Shown here: piece by piece, positions 18,161-26,688 of the stretch
How positions within the stretch are numbered: position 1 is the stretch's first letter
Layout of the letters: each line of letters starts with the position of its first letter
Origin: Streptomyces xanthii
Lineage (GTDB): Bacteria; Actinomycetota; Actinomycetes; Streptomycetales; Streptomycetaceae
Assembly (NCBI RefSeq): GCF_014621695.1
Contig: NZ_CP061281.1
Location: 62,001-126,000 of the forward strand
DNA length: 64,000 bases
Direction of reading: 5' to 3'
Notes under the pieces: generated by a model
Seen by the model: the letters and a program-made list of their open reading frames with translations, nothing else
Told to the model about the DNA's origin: nothing
Databases searched by the model: none
Position numbers and translations under genes: made by a program

Positions 18161-18591
18161 GCGTCCGCTCCGTTCCTCGGCAGCTGCCCGTACACCTCGT
18201 CGGTGACGGGTTCGAGCCATTCGTTGCTCACGTTCCCGCCCGGGGTGATAAAGGCGACGTGGGAGAACCACGAGTCGGCCTTCGCGCCGTGCCAGTGCTT
18301 CGTGCCCGCGGGGACGCGGACCACCGTTCCGGGCTCCATGCTGATGGGTTCCTCGCCCTCGGCCTGGTACCAGCCGCTGCCCGCCGTGCACAGCAGGATC
18401 TGGTCACCGCCACCGCCCGTGCCGTGATGGATGTGCCAGTTGTTGCGGCAGCCCGGCTCGAAGGAGACGTTGCTGACGGGGACACTCCCCGAAGCGAGCG
18501 GAGCCAGGTAGCTCTGGCCGGTGAAGTACTGCGCGTAGGCGTCGTTCTTCTCCCCGAGAGGGAAGATCTGGGCGAATCCGTCGACTGTCAT
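18157..18591 (-). CDS. cupin-domain protein
   Basis: A 144-residue single-domain cupin. Metal ligands are visible: His53 and His55 in WHIHHG, Gln64 in GDQILL and His99 in TKHWHG, within the two conserved cupin motifs. Members often have quercetinase-, isomerase- or sensor-like roles; the substrate is unknown. The start at ATG 18591 has AAGGAA upstream, and longer readings are not family-like. It overlaps the AKR at 17303 by four bases (ATGA). Cupin plus AKR plus CMD clusters recur in bacterial redox-stress loci. Confidence 0.88.
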   Translation of the reverse strand: MTVDGFAQIFPLGEKNDAYAQYFTGQSYLAPLASGSVPVSNVSFEPGCRNNWHIHHGTGGGGDQILLCTAGSGWYQAEGEEPISMEPGTVVRVPAGTKHWHGAKADSWFSHVAFITPGGNVSNEWLEPVTDEVYGQLPRNGADA

Positions 18592-18837
18592 TTCCTTCTT
18601 TCCGTTCAGCTGACGTAGGCCATGTGCTCGGCGTTGTGACGGGACGTGACATGAGGAACTCCCGGGCTGTGTTCCTGGCGTCCATGCTTTCCACGCTAAA
18701 GCGCGAAACGCCTGCGAGGGATGCCCTGCCAGTACGTCCTTCACCAGGGACTCCCCCACTCCGCATGTGGGGCGATGTCATGGGCGCAGCACGTCGAGAG
18801 AGCGCTCGACGGACGTCGGCGCGGACAGGGAGAGACA

Positions 18838-19173
18838 ATGACCGAGAACACGGGCACCGGCTGGACCGGCGGGAAGAACGCCTTCGGCGACTTCGCATCG
18901 GGAATGGTCCATTACACCGACCGGGTCCTCTTCGATGAGGTCTGGGAGCGCGAGGGCCTGTCCAAGCGCGATCGCAGCCTTGTCACCGTCGCCGCGCTGA
19001 CCGCTCTCGGGAAGACGGATCAGCTCAAGTTCCACCTTTCCTTCGCCCGCCAGAACGGTGTCACCGACGAGGAGTTGCAGGAGGCCCTGCTGCACTTGGC
19101 GTTCTACTCCGGTTGGCCCAACGGCATGGGTGCGACGAGCGTGCTGAAGAGCATCGTGGAGGAACAGGACTGA
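18838..19173 (+). CDS. carboxymuconolactone decarboxylase-family protein
   Basis: A 111-residue CMD-fold protein. The motif order EVWEREGLSKRDRSLVTVAALTALG, then LKFHLSFARQNGVTDEELQEALLHLAFYSGWP, is typical of gamma-carboxymuconolactone decarboxylase-like proteins. The CxxC of AhpD peroxidases is absent, so a peroxidase role is unlikely. GGGAGAGA precedes ATG 18838. Divergent from the cupin-AKR pair over 246 bp, which holds promoters I cannot pinpoint. Confidence 0.85.
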   Translation: MTENTGTGWTGGKNAFGDFASGMVHYTDRVLFDEVWEREGLSKRDRSLVTVAALTALGKTDQLKFHLSFARQNGVTDEELQEALLHLAFYSGWPNGMGATSVLKSIVEEQD

Positions 19174-19220
19174 GCCTGCCCCCTCCCAGGCCCGACTGTC
19201 ACGTCGGCCGGATGGGCACT

Positions 19221-20579
19221 TCAGGAGTCAGGACTACTGCTGTCCCCTGCGCCTGGCAGGCGTCCCACCGCCGCAGGACCGCCGTGGAACATCGACGCCA
19301 TCTGCCGTTCCTGCACCCGCGCCCCCCTTGATACCAGCCACCGCCGGCCGCCCGGCAGCCGGCCGAGCACCCGGTACCGGACCGTGTTGTCCGCGAGTGC
19401 GAGCAGCAGCGCCCACGGCAGCCGGCTCCGCAACCCCAGCTCGCGCATGCCGCTACGGCCCACGAAGACGGTGAGGAGGCTCGCCTGGCGGGCCCGCTCG
19501 TAGCGCTGCCTGAGCCGCTGCACGGCCGGCGTGCGGTGGCCGAAGTCCCGTTCTGCCTGGGCGTCCAGGGTCTGTTGGGCCAGGTCGCGGCCGGCCTGTG
19601 TCTGCCCGGCCGCGGCGAGCAGGATGTGGTGGTTGAAGCGGTGGCGTTCGTTCTCGTCGTCCGTCAGCCACTCGGGCGCGACACCCATCAGCCATCCCAC
19701 GTAACGCCACAGGTGCATCAGGTCGTCCCGCTGCGCCCGCGTCAGGCGTACGCCGAGACCTAGGCAGCCGACGATCACCGTCGCGTCGAACAGGCCGAGC
19801 GTGCCCGCCTGGTCGGCCTGGTTGATGGGATGGCCCCAGCGGGCCGTGTCCCAGCGCGGCGCGAAGCGGGCGTTCACCAGCGCGTGCATGGCCCGTACGT
19901 GCACCGTGAGCCGCCAGCCCTCCGCGCCGGGTCGCAGGCCGCCGGGGCGGGTCACGGCGTTGGCCCACTTCGTCGTCTCGCCGAGACGCCGCAGTGTCGT
20001 ACCACCGGTCAACCCGCCTGTGAGGACGAGGAGTTCGGGTGGCCCGCCGAAGCGGTAGCCGCCGATCAGCGACAGCGAAGTGAGTACGTCGCCGGCGTTG
20101 TGGCCGAGGTAGCGGTAGGCATCAGCGCCCCGCTCCACGCGCGGCCAGTCCACCCAGTCCGGCACCGTCAGGGCCTGCGCGAGGAGGTCCCGCAGTGCGG
20201 GCGGCAGGTCCGCGGGCACGTCCGGCGCCGCGGCCAGCGCCGCACCGATCCGCGCGTGCGTGACGCGGCCTGGATCGCCGGGCGGCAGCCGCATCGCGTC
20301 GGCGAGCGCCGCGCCCGGCTCGTCACGCTCCAGGAGCGCGCCGCCGACCCGCTCCATCAGGGACTCGTCCACGTCCTTGTCGATGTCGGCGAGCAGGAAG
20401 AGCCCGCGGGCGATCCGGCGTCCGCGCGCTTCCGCCTCCCGGAAGCGGCTGGGGAAGCCGCCGGGGAGGCCGGCCGGAGTGGAGTGCGAGGCGCCGTCAG
20501 GGTTCCGCCCATCGGTGCGGTCCTTGCGACCGCCCGCCGCGTCATGGTCTTCGCTGATCGGTGACCTTCGGTCCGTCAT
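19221..20579 (-). CDS. DUF2236/MpaB-like oxygenase-family protein
   Basis: A 452-residue protein of the DUF2236 (MpaB/latex-clearing-protein-like) family. The stretch WDTARWGHPINQADQAGTLGLFDATV (about 270-295), RLTRAQRDDLMHLWRYVGWLMGV (about 310-332) and a late ENERHRFNHHILL follow family order. Characterised relatives are b-type haem oxygenases with His ligands; HRFNHH may supply one, which is inference. The first 45 residues are low-complexity. ATG 20579 is only 45 bp from the divergent TetR start, and longer readings are antisense to that gene. Confidence 0.8.
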   Translation of the reverse strand: MTDRRSPISEDHDAAGGRKDRTDGRNPDGASHSTPAGLPGGFPSRFREAEARGRRIARGLFLLADIDKDVDESLMERVGGALLERDEPGAALADAMRLPPGDPGRVTHARIGAALAAAPDVPADLPPALRDLLAQALTVPDWVDWPRVERGADAYRYLGHNAGDVLTSLSLIGGYRFGGPPELLVLTGGLTGGTTLRRLGETTKWANAVTRPGGLRPGAEGWRLTVHVRAMHALVNARFAPRWDTARWGHPINQADQAGTLGLFDATVIVGCLGLGVRLTRAQRDDLMHLWRYVGWLMGVAPEWLTDDENERHRFNHHILLAAAGQTQAGRDLAQQTLDAQAERDFGHRTPAVQRLRQRYERARQASLLTVFVGRSGMRELGLRSRLPWALLLALADNTVRYRVLGRLPGGRRWLVSRGARVQERQMASMFHGGPAAVGRLPGAGDSSSPDS

Positions 20580-20592
20580 ACGTTCCGTTGTA

Positions 20593-20623
20593 ACGCGAAT
20601 TCTCGCTCGCATACCATTCGCGT
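20593..20623. promoter_or_regulatory. probable TetR operator (20-kb pair)
   Basis: In the 45-bp gap between divergent genes, ACGCGAA (20593-20599) and TTCGCGT (20617-20623) form an inverted pair, and GCGAATTCTCGC inside it is a smaller palindrome. It overlaps both possible promoters and ends 1 bp before the tetR ATG. Confidence 0.5.
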
Positions 20624-20624
20624 C

Positions 20625-21227
20625 ATGCGCAAGGAGCCCCGGCAGGAGCGGTCCCGTCAGATGGTCGAACGCATCGTCTCCGCAGGGCAGTTGGTGCTCT
20701 CCCACGACGGCTACGCGTGCTTCGCGACCACCCGCGTCGCCGACGCGGCCGGCATCAGCCCGGGCTCCCTCTACCAGTACTTCAGCAACAAGGACGAGTT
20801 GCTGAGCGTCCTGATGGAACGCTTCTGGGCGCGGACCGGCGCACGCGTGACGGCCTCCCTCGCCGACCACATCACCGACCCGCCGGATCGCCTGGTCCCG
20901 AACACGGTGGAGGCGCTGCTCTCCGCCATGGAGCACGACTCGCAACTCCTTCGCGTTGTCGTCGAGGAGGTCCCGCACCGCTACAGCGACGCCCATCTCC
21001 ACGCGCTCCGCCGCCGCATCCAGGACCTCGGCTCCGCCTACCTCGCCGGCCGCGAGGGCCCGGGCGAGCGCAGCGGCACCACCCGCTCGTGGGTCCTCGT
21101 CGCGGCGATGGAGGCCCTCGCTGTCCGCTGGGTCCTCGAACGGCCGCCGATTCCGAGGGCGTCGCTGGTCGAGGAGCTGACGCTCCTTGCAAACATCTAC
21201 GTGACCGGCGCCCCGGCGAGCGACTGA
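20625..21227 (+). CDS. TetR-family transcriptional regulator
   Basis: A 200-residue repressor. The helix-turn-helix is explicit: ATTRVADAAGISPGSLYQYFSNKDELL (about 35-61), preceded by the basic RKEPRQERSRQMVERI. The C-terminal ligand domain is of the AcrR/TetR_C type and unassigned. ATG 20625. The short shared promoter with the MpaB-like gene implies it represses that gene and itself. An imperfect hairpin (about 21236-21252) just past its stop may be a terminator. Confidence 0.9.
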   Translation: MRKEPRQERSRQMVERIVSAGQLVLSHDGYACFATTRVADAAGISPGSLYQYFSNKDELLSVLMERFWARTGARVTASLADHITDPPDRLVPNTVEALLSAMEHDSQLLRVVVEEVPHRYSDAHLHALRRRIQDLGSAYLAGREGPGERSGTTRSWVLVAAMEALAVRWVLERPPIPRASLVEELTLLANIYVTGAPASD

Positions 21228-21737
21228 GCCACGCGCGGGGACGTTCCCGCGTATGCCCCCGCCGCCCCTTCGCCACTGGTGTCGCCGAGGGCCGTGGCGC
21301 TGATGCCGGACCCTTGCGCAGGAGCCCTGATCGCCGCCACGGCGCCCCACGCGAAACCGGGCGCGCCGACGGGAGGCAGGTTCGCGGCGTGTACCGCCCA
21401 GCCCGACGCACCACCGACTGCGATCAACGCCGGCGAGGCGGATCCTTGGGGAAGAGCAGTGTTCCGCCCGAGCTGCGCTGTGACCGTTCACGAGCCGTAT
21501 CCATGGGTGGAGCCGTTTTGCGCTGCGACCGGGACCTACTGAGGATGGAGCCCGTCGGGCCGTTTTCCCGGCGCCTCCTGTTCTCTGCTCGCCCGAATTC
21601 TCCGGTCACCGGACCCGCCTCAGGACGGGTGTCGCGATCACCTCGATGAGCGTCGCTCGCGGCACTCGGCCTGAGTGCGAACCGTCCGTAGCGTCAATGA
21701 GGCAAGCGACCGGCCTGCGCGGAAAGGATGATCACCG
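21228..21737. other. 510-bp gap without a supported gene
   Basis: After the TetR stop there is an imperfect GC hairpin, then sequence open in several frames without family motifs. A minus-strand reading at 21197-21427 is Ala/Gly-rich and might be decayed membrane-protein sequence, but nothing is recognisable. GGAAAGG at about 21720 is the ribosome site of the next gene. Confidence 0.5.
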
Positions 21738-22712
21738 ATGACTGACCTTCCAGCCCCCACCACGCCGTACCTGGAGCCCCAGGCCAAGAAGCTCGCCGAC
21801 GACACCGATCCACACCCTCGGATCTACGAGCTTCCGCCCGAGGAAGGGCGCAAGATCCTCAGTGACCTGCAGAGCGGCGAGGGCGTCGAGCGCCCGGATG
21901 TCGACGAGGAGTGGGTCGACGTCGACGCCGGCGAGTGGGGCACCGTCCGTACCCGCATCATCAAGCCCAAGGGCGCCACGGGCCCGCTGCCCGTGGTCTT
22001 CTACATCCACGGCGCGGGGTGGGTCTTCGGCGACGACAGGACCCACGACCGCCTCTTCCGCGAACTCACCGTCGGGGCCGGTGCCGCCGGCGTCTTCCCG
22101 GTCTACGACTGGGCACCCGAGAAGGGATATCCCACGCAGGTCGAGCAGAACTACGCCGTCGGCCGCTGGCTGCAGGAGAACGGAGCCGATCACGGCCTCG
22201 ACACCTCCCGCGTCGCCGTCGCCGGCGAGTCGGTCGGCGGATGCATGTCCGCGGTCTTCGCCCAGATGAACAAGGACCGCGGAGGGCTCGCGCTCAAGGC
22301 GCAGATCCTGCTCTACCCCGTGACCGGGCCGGACTTCGACACGCAGTCCTACCACCAGTTCGCGGAGCACTACTACCTCACCCGCGACGGGATGAAGTGG
22401 TTCTGGGACGCGTACACGACCGACGAGACCAAGCGCGAGGAGAAGTACGCCTCTCCGCTGCGGGCGACCCTGGAGGATCTCGAGGGGCTGCCGCCCGCCC
22501 TCGTCATCACGGCGGAGGCCGACGTCCTGCGGGACGGGGGTGAGCTCTACGCCAACAAGCTCCGTGAGGCCGGCGTCGAGGTGACCGCCGTCCGCATCAG
22601 CGGGACCGTCCACGACTTCATGCTGCTGGACAGCCTGCGGGACACCCCGGCCACCAACATCGCACGGAAGCTGTCCGTCGACGCGCTGCGAGATGCTCTC
22701 CATCAGGAGTGA
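21738..22712 (+). CDS. alpha/beta-hydrolase (HSL-like esterase)
   Basis: A 324-residue cytoplasmic esterase of the hormone-sensitive-lipase group. The oxyanion motif YIHGAGW (about 93-99), nucleophile motif GESVGG (about 162-167, where GDSAGG is commoner), and late SGTVHDFMLLDSL with the catalytic His are present; Asp is expected in TAEADVLRDGG. The N-terminal LEPQAKKLADDT matches the family cap. ATG 21738 follows GGAAAGG. It is followed 88 bp later by a GlxA-type regulator on the same strand, which may control it. A similar gene starts at the left edge of the window. Confidence 0.88.
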   Translation: MTDLPAPTTPYLEPQAKKLADDTDPHPRIYELPPEEGRKILSDLQSGEGVERPDVDEEWVDVDAGEWGTVRTRIIKPKGATGPLPVVFYIHGAGWVFGDDRTHDRLFRELTVGAGAAGVFPVYDWAPEKGYPTQVEQNYAVGRWLQENGADHGLDTSRVAVAGESVGGCMSAVFAQMNKDRGGLALKAQILLYPVTGPDFDTQSYHQFAEHYYLTRDGMKWFWDAYTTDETKREEKYASPLRATLEDLEGLPPALVITAEADVLRDGGELYANKLREAGVEVTAVRISGTVHDFMLLDSLRDTPATNIARKLSVDALRDALHQE

Positions 22713-22800
22713 CCACGACCGGTCAGCAGACACATGGGCGGCAGACTCGGCAGGGTCTACCGCCCATCGCTGCGCCGAAACCGGATCCGGAGGAGACACG

Positions 22801-23883
22801 ATGAGCCCGACCGCGACAGGTCCACACATCGATGAGACCGGAGCGCGGGTCGTCGGTGAGGTCGGCCTGCTGGAGTACGACGACTGCCAGGTGTCGGCGA
22901 TCCACGGCCTGCGGGACATCTTCCGTGTCGCCAGCGAGTACGCGGTGGAGTCGGCCGACCCTCCGAGCGTGATCCGGGTCAGCGCCTGGTCGGTGTCCGC
23001 CACCGACGACGGCCCGGTCATGGTGTGCACCTCGGACACTCATCCCGAGCTCGCACACCGCCTGAGCCACGTCGTCATCCCGCCGAGCCTGGTCGTACCC
23101 GAGCTGATGACCTCGGTCGGAGAGCTCACCGATTGGCTCGTCGGGCTCCGGACCGAGGGCACCACTCTGTGTGCCGTGTGCGCCGGCGTCTTCGTCCTCG
23201 CCGAGACCCACCTGCTCGACTCCCGGGACGCCACGACCCACTGGGCGTTCGCGGAGGAGCTGGCGCGCCGGCACCCGAAGGTCCGGGTGGACGCGTCACG
23301 CATGGTGATCGACGACGTCGACATCATGACGGCCGCGGGGATCCTGGCGTGGGTCGACCTGGGCCTCACGCTCGTCGACCGGATGCTCGGCCCCAGCGTC
23401 ATGCTGCACACGGCACGCTTCGTCCTCGCCGACCCCCCGCGCCGACGGCAGTCCCTCTACCAGGAGTTCACGCCACGACTCCAGCATGGCGACTCCGCCG
23501 TTCGCGCGGTGCAGGCGCAGGTGCACGCCCGTCTCCACGAGCCCCACTCCATCGAGCGTCTCGCGCGAACCGCGGCCATGCACCCGCGCACCTTCCAGCG
23601 ACGGTTCAAGGAGGCCACGGGCCTGACCGCGACGGAGTACCTCCAGGCGGCGCGCATCGCGAAAGCCCGCGAGTCTCTGGAACTGACCGACGAGCCGGTC
23701 GGCCGGATCGCCCACAGCGTCGGCTATCTGGACGTCTCGAACTTCCGTCGGCTCTTCCAGCGCGCCACGGGCGTCACCCCGTCGGAGTACCGCAGCCGGT
23801 TCGGCATCGCGGCACGAGCCGGCCGGCAAGAGGACCTTTCGACGGGTCAGCCGGCGAGGATCCGCTCCACTCCCTCCCGATAG
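22801..23883 (+). CDS. GlxA-family (DJ-1/PfpI plus AraC) transcriptional regulator
   Basis: A 360-residue regulator with two parts. The N-terminal DJ-1/PfpI-like domain (about 20-200) contains TTLCAVCAGVFVLAETHLLDSRDATTHW, with a cysteine at the usual nucleophile-elbow position. The C-terminal AraC domain (about 235-335) has two HTHs: IERLARTAAMHPRTFQRRFKEATGL and VGRIAHSVGYLDVSNFRRLFQRATG. ATG 22801 follows GGAGGAGAC. Its 3' end overlaps the convergent epimerase gene by 37 bp. Confidence 0.9.
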   Translation: MSPTATGPHIDETGARVVGEVGLLEYDDCQVSAIHGLRDIFRVASEYAVESADPPSVIRVSAWSVSATDDGPVMVCTSDTHPELAHRLSHVVIPPSLVVPELMTSVGELTDWLVGLRTEGTTLCAVCAGVFVLAETHLLDSRDATTHWAFAEELARRHPKVRVDASRMVIDDVDIMTAAGILAWVDLGLTLVDRMLGPSVMLHTARFVLADPPRRRQSLYQEFTPRLQHGDSAVRAVQAQVHARLHEPHSIERLARTAAMHPRTFQRRFKEATGLTATEYLQAARIAKARESLELTDEPVGRIAHSVGYLDVSNFRRLFQRATGVTPSEYRSRFGIAARAGRQEDLSTGQPARIRSTPSR

Positions 23884-24767
23884 CGCGTGACGCGGAAGTC
23901 GGGAAAGCGGGCCGCGAACTTCGAGCTGTCGAAGATGTTGTCGTCGCGGTAGCGGACGAGCAGCTCGTACATCTCGTCGAGCGGCCTGACGAAGTGGCGG
24001 GCGAGGCGGAAGGCGGACATCGGCAGCTTCGTGTAGCCGATCTTGCGGCCGGTGATCTCACCGGCGATCTTGATGAGCTGGGCGTAGGACCGCCGGTCCG
24101 GGTCGACCGGGAGGTGCCACGTCTGGCCGTAGGCATCCGGTGTGTTGCCGAGCAGGGCAAGTGCGCGGCTCGCGTCGGGTGTCCAGATCAGGGACCGCTC
24201 GGCATGGGCGTCGACCGGGACGAACGGCCGCTTGCCCGCCCTGATCCGGTCGAACACCAACGAGTTGGTGTAGCTCTTCGTCCGGCCGGGGCCGTAGAAC
24301 TCGGGCGCTCGGCCGATCAGGGCTTCGACGCGCCCTGCCCGCATGGCCTGGAGCAGCATGGTGGTGATATCCGCGCGGACCCGTCCTTTGCGTCCGCCCG
24401 GTGCGAATGCCGTCGACTCGGTCTGGGGTGTCGACGTTCCGGGATACATGTAGGTGTTGTCGAAGAAGACGAGCTTGGTGCCGTGTTCGGCGCAGGCGTC
24501 GATGACGTTGCGCATGATGACGGGGAACTGCCGCTCCCACAATTCCGAGTCCAGGGGCAGGCCGACGGTGAGGTAGGCCGTGTCGCTGCCCGCGACGGCA
24601 CGGCTGGTGGCGTCGGCGTCGGTGAGGTCTGCGGCCACGAGCTCATCGGTGTCGTGCACCCTCGACGGCTTGCGGCTGACGAGACGGATGTCCTTGGTGT
24701 GATTGCGGTGGAGCTCGCTCACGAGCTCGTCGGCGATCGGTCCGCCGGCACCGAGAACGGTCTGCAT
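23847..24767 (-). CDS. NAD-dependent epimerase/dehydratase-family protein
   Basis: A 306-residue extended-SDR-like protein. The N-terminal MQTVLGAGGPIADEL gives a degenerate nucleotide-binding glycine motif (GAGGPI), with AADLTDADA and AYLTVGLPLDSELWERQFPVIMRNVIDAC as the next strands. YMYPGTS may hold the catalytic Tyr. Substrate unknown. It is divergent from the WHG-domain TetR at 25066 across a 298-bp gap; the operator at 25025-25041 lies much nearer tetR, so control of this gene by that TetR is possible but unproven. Confidence 0.82.
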   Translation of the reverse strand: MQTVLGAGGPIADELVSELHRNHTKDIRLVSRKPSRVHDTDELVAADLTDADATSRAVAGSDTAYLTVGLPLDSELWERQFPVIMRNVIDACAEHGTKLVFFDNTYMYPGTSTPQTESTAFAPGGRKGRVRADITTMLLQAMRAGRVEALIGRAPEFYGPGRTKSYTNSLVFDRIRAGKRPFVPVDAHAERSLIWTPDASRALALLGNTPDAYGQTWHLPVDPDRRSYAQLIKIAGEITGRKIGYTKLPMSAFRLARHFVRPLDEMYELLVRYRDDNIFDSSKFAARFPDFRVTRYREGVERILAG

Positions 24768-25024
24768 GGGGCTGGTCTCCTCGATGTGGATGGTGCGGGT
24801 GGTGACGACGACTCGACAGCGAGCGGTGTCGTGCCACCAGGTGGCGATGCGGGCGACCGCCGTGGCCGGGGTACGGACGCAGCCGATGCGGCGGTTGGCC
24901 GTGCCTGGGCGGCGTGGTGCCGACGGGTCGGCGGGGTGACCGGCTGGTCGACCGCGTACAGCGGCCGACCGGTGCACCGTGCGGGCCCGTTCCCGCAGGC
25001 CTCGGCCTCTTCGGACGTACACTA

Positions 25025-25041
25025 TGTTTACGGTGCTAACA
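25025..25041. promoter_or_regulatory. TetR operator, copy 1 (upstream of tetR)
   Basis: TGTTTACGGTGCTAACA, a 17-bp imperfect palindrome 24 bp before the tetR ATG. The same motif, TGTTnACGnyGCTnACA, recurs twice before the acetoacetate-decarboxylase-family gene. Confidence 0.75.
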
Positions 25042-25065
25042 CAGCATAGGGAGACGAAGTAAGCA

Positions 25066-25641
25066 ATGTCAACTTCAGAGAAGAGCGGCTACCACCACGG
25101 CGACCTGCGAGCGGCATTGCTGTCCGCCGCAATGGAGATGCTCGAGGCCGGCGAGCCCTTCTCGCTGCGCGCCGTCGCCCGCCGGGCCGGCGTATCGCCG
25201 ACCGCGCCGTATCGCCACTTCAAGGACCGCGACGCCCTGGAGTCCGCCCTGGCCGTCGAGGGATTTCGGGACCTCCTGGCCGACCTGGGCGACGGGCACG
25301 ACCTGCCCACCTCGATCTCGGACCTGGCGGAGTTCGCCGTCGCCTACGTCGCCTTCGCGCTGCGACGCCCGGCCCTGTTCCGCGTGATGTTCGGCAAGCC
25401 GTGCGACGACGCGGACGACGCTCGAGTCAAGGCCGCCGGCGACCTGCACGAACTACTGGCCGACGCGCTCGATCGCGTCACCCCCGAAGCGGACGCCTCG
25501 GCCCTGGCCTCCGCCGGCTGGGGGCTCGCCCACGGACTTGCCTGCCTGCACCTCGACGGCAAGCTGCGAGCCGCGTCGGACGAGGACGTGGCCGACCAGG
25601 TGCGCAGCGCCTTCCTGGCCATCACTTCGATCAGCCCCTGA
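25066..25641 (+). CDS. TetR-family regulator with WHG-type C-terminal domain
   Basis: A 191-residue regulator: HTH in FSLRAVARRAGVSPTAPYRHFKDRDALESAL (about 33-63), with the opening YHHGDLRAALLSAAMEML typical of TetR proteins carrying a TetR_C_33/WHG ligand domain. ATG 25066. A 17-bp motif occurs before this gene (25025-25041) and twice after it (25688-25738), ahead of the decarboxylase/dehydrogenase operon, so it probably represses both. Confidence 0.9.
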   Translation: MSTSEKSGYHHGDLRAALLSAAMEMLEAGEPFSLRAVARRAGVSPTAPYRHFKDRDALESALAVEGFRDLLADLGDGHDLPTSISDLAEFAVAYVAFALRRPALFRVMFGKPCDDADDARVKAAGDLHELLADALDRVTPEADASALASAGWGLAHGLACLHLDGKLRAASDEDVADQVRSAFLAITSISP

Positions 25642-25687
25642 CGTGCACCACCCTCCCGCCACACACCTCACACCTCACACCTTCCAT

Positions 25688-25738
25688 TGTTGACGGTGCT
25701 CACATCCCGTGCGACCCTCGGTGTTAACGCCGCTCACA
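25688..25738. promoter_or_regulatory. TetR operators, copies 2 and 3 (upstream of the decarboxylase operon)
   Basis: TGTTGACGGTGCTCACA (25688-25704) and TGTTAACGCCGCTCACA (25722-25738), spaced 34 bp start to start and ending just before GGAGGAG of the next gene. They match the copy before tetR at 12-13 of 17 positions or better. Confidence 0.75.
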
Positions 25739-25754
25739 TCGGAGGAGAGTGCCC

Positions 25755-26681
25755 ATGTCATCCACTGGCAAGCTGACCGACCGGACCGTAGAGGTCGATC
25801 TTGGCGGGCGTCTCGTCACGGTCCCTGAAGGCGGCCTCTACGACAGGTTCCGCATGGACACCGACCTCGACGCGGTCGCCCGGGACCCACGGGTCACCAG
25901 CGTCGACTTCTTCCGCCGCATGCCGAAGAGCCGCGTGGACTCCCGCATCGGGCCCACGCTGACGCCGAACTTCTACTACCGCATCTCCACGACCCGGCTC
26001 ACGATGCTCGCGCCGACCAGGGCGATCCGGGCCCGCCTGCCTCATGAGCTGGACCCGCTCGAGATCGTGCCGGGGCTCGGGATCGTCTCGGTGATGGCCT
26101 TTCGGTACGACGTGTGCGACATCGACTTCTACACCGAGGCCGCGGTCGGCATCGCCGTCAAGCCGGCGCGGCACGGCGGGCTGGGCCTGCTCGACCTGGT
26201 CACCGGACTCAAGAACGACTCCCTGCACTCCTACGTCCTCTCGCTCCCCGTCAACACCGAGATCGCGCAGGTGCGCGGCCACGACGGCTACGGGTTCCCC
26301 AAGTGGGTCACGGAGCTCGACGTCGACATCGACACCGAGCGCACCTCCGCCAGAATCGCCAACGACCAGGGCGGCCTCGACCTCGCCCTGTCGGCGCCCA
26401 CCCCGAAGCAGACCGCCCGGCCCACCGGCGCACACGTCTCGACCCTGACCTCCTACACCACGATCGACGGTGCCTGGCACTCCACGACCAGCCAGATCAA
26501 CATGCTCGCCTCAGGAACCACGCGCCTCCCGCGCGGCCTGGATCTGCAGCTCGGTGAGGGTCGGGTGAGCGACGACCTTCGCTCGCTGAAGCCCATCCGG
26601 ACGATCCAGCTCGACGTCACCACCGAGGGCCAGCTGGCGCTGCATATGCCCGTACCCACCTCCATCCAGGACCGGAGCTGA
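25755..26681 (+). CDS. acetoacetate decarboxylase-family protein
   Basis: A 308-residue protein of the ADC family. PARHGGLGLLDLVTGLKN (about 137-154), the hallmark GHDGYGFPKWVTELDVDI (about 178-195) and a short beta-rich C-terminus fit the fold. ADC enzymes decarboxylate beta-keto acids through a lysine Schiff base; several actinobacterial relatives act on other carbonyl substrates, so acetoacetate is not certain. GGAGGAG at 25741-25747 fixes ATG 25755. It is first in an operon with the aldehyde dehydrogenase 7 bp downstream and a DJ-1 protein, under the repeated TetR operator. Confidence 0.85.
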   Translation: MSSTGKLTDRTVEVDLGGRLVTVPEGGLYDRFRMDTDLDAVARDPRVTSVDFFRRMPKSRVDSRIGPTLTPNFYYRISTTRLTMLAPTRAIRARLPHELDPLEIVPGLGIVSVMAFRYDVCDIDFYTEAAVGIAVKPARHGGLGLLDLVTGLKNDSLHSYVLSLPVNTEIAQVRGHDGYGFPKWVTELDVDIDTERTSARIANDQGGLDLALSAPTPKQTARPTGAHVSTLTSYTTIDGAWHSTTSQINMLASGTTRLPRGLDLQLGEGRVSDDLRSLKPIRTIQLDVTTEGQLALHMPVPTSIQDRS

Positions 26682-26688
26682 GACCGCG

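Noticed and set aside
21197..21427. minus-strand Ala/Gly-rich reading in a gene-poor gap
   Set aside because: Membrane-like composition but no recognisable family or ribosome site; overlaps the TetR 3' end.
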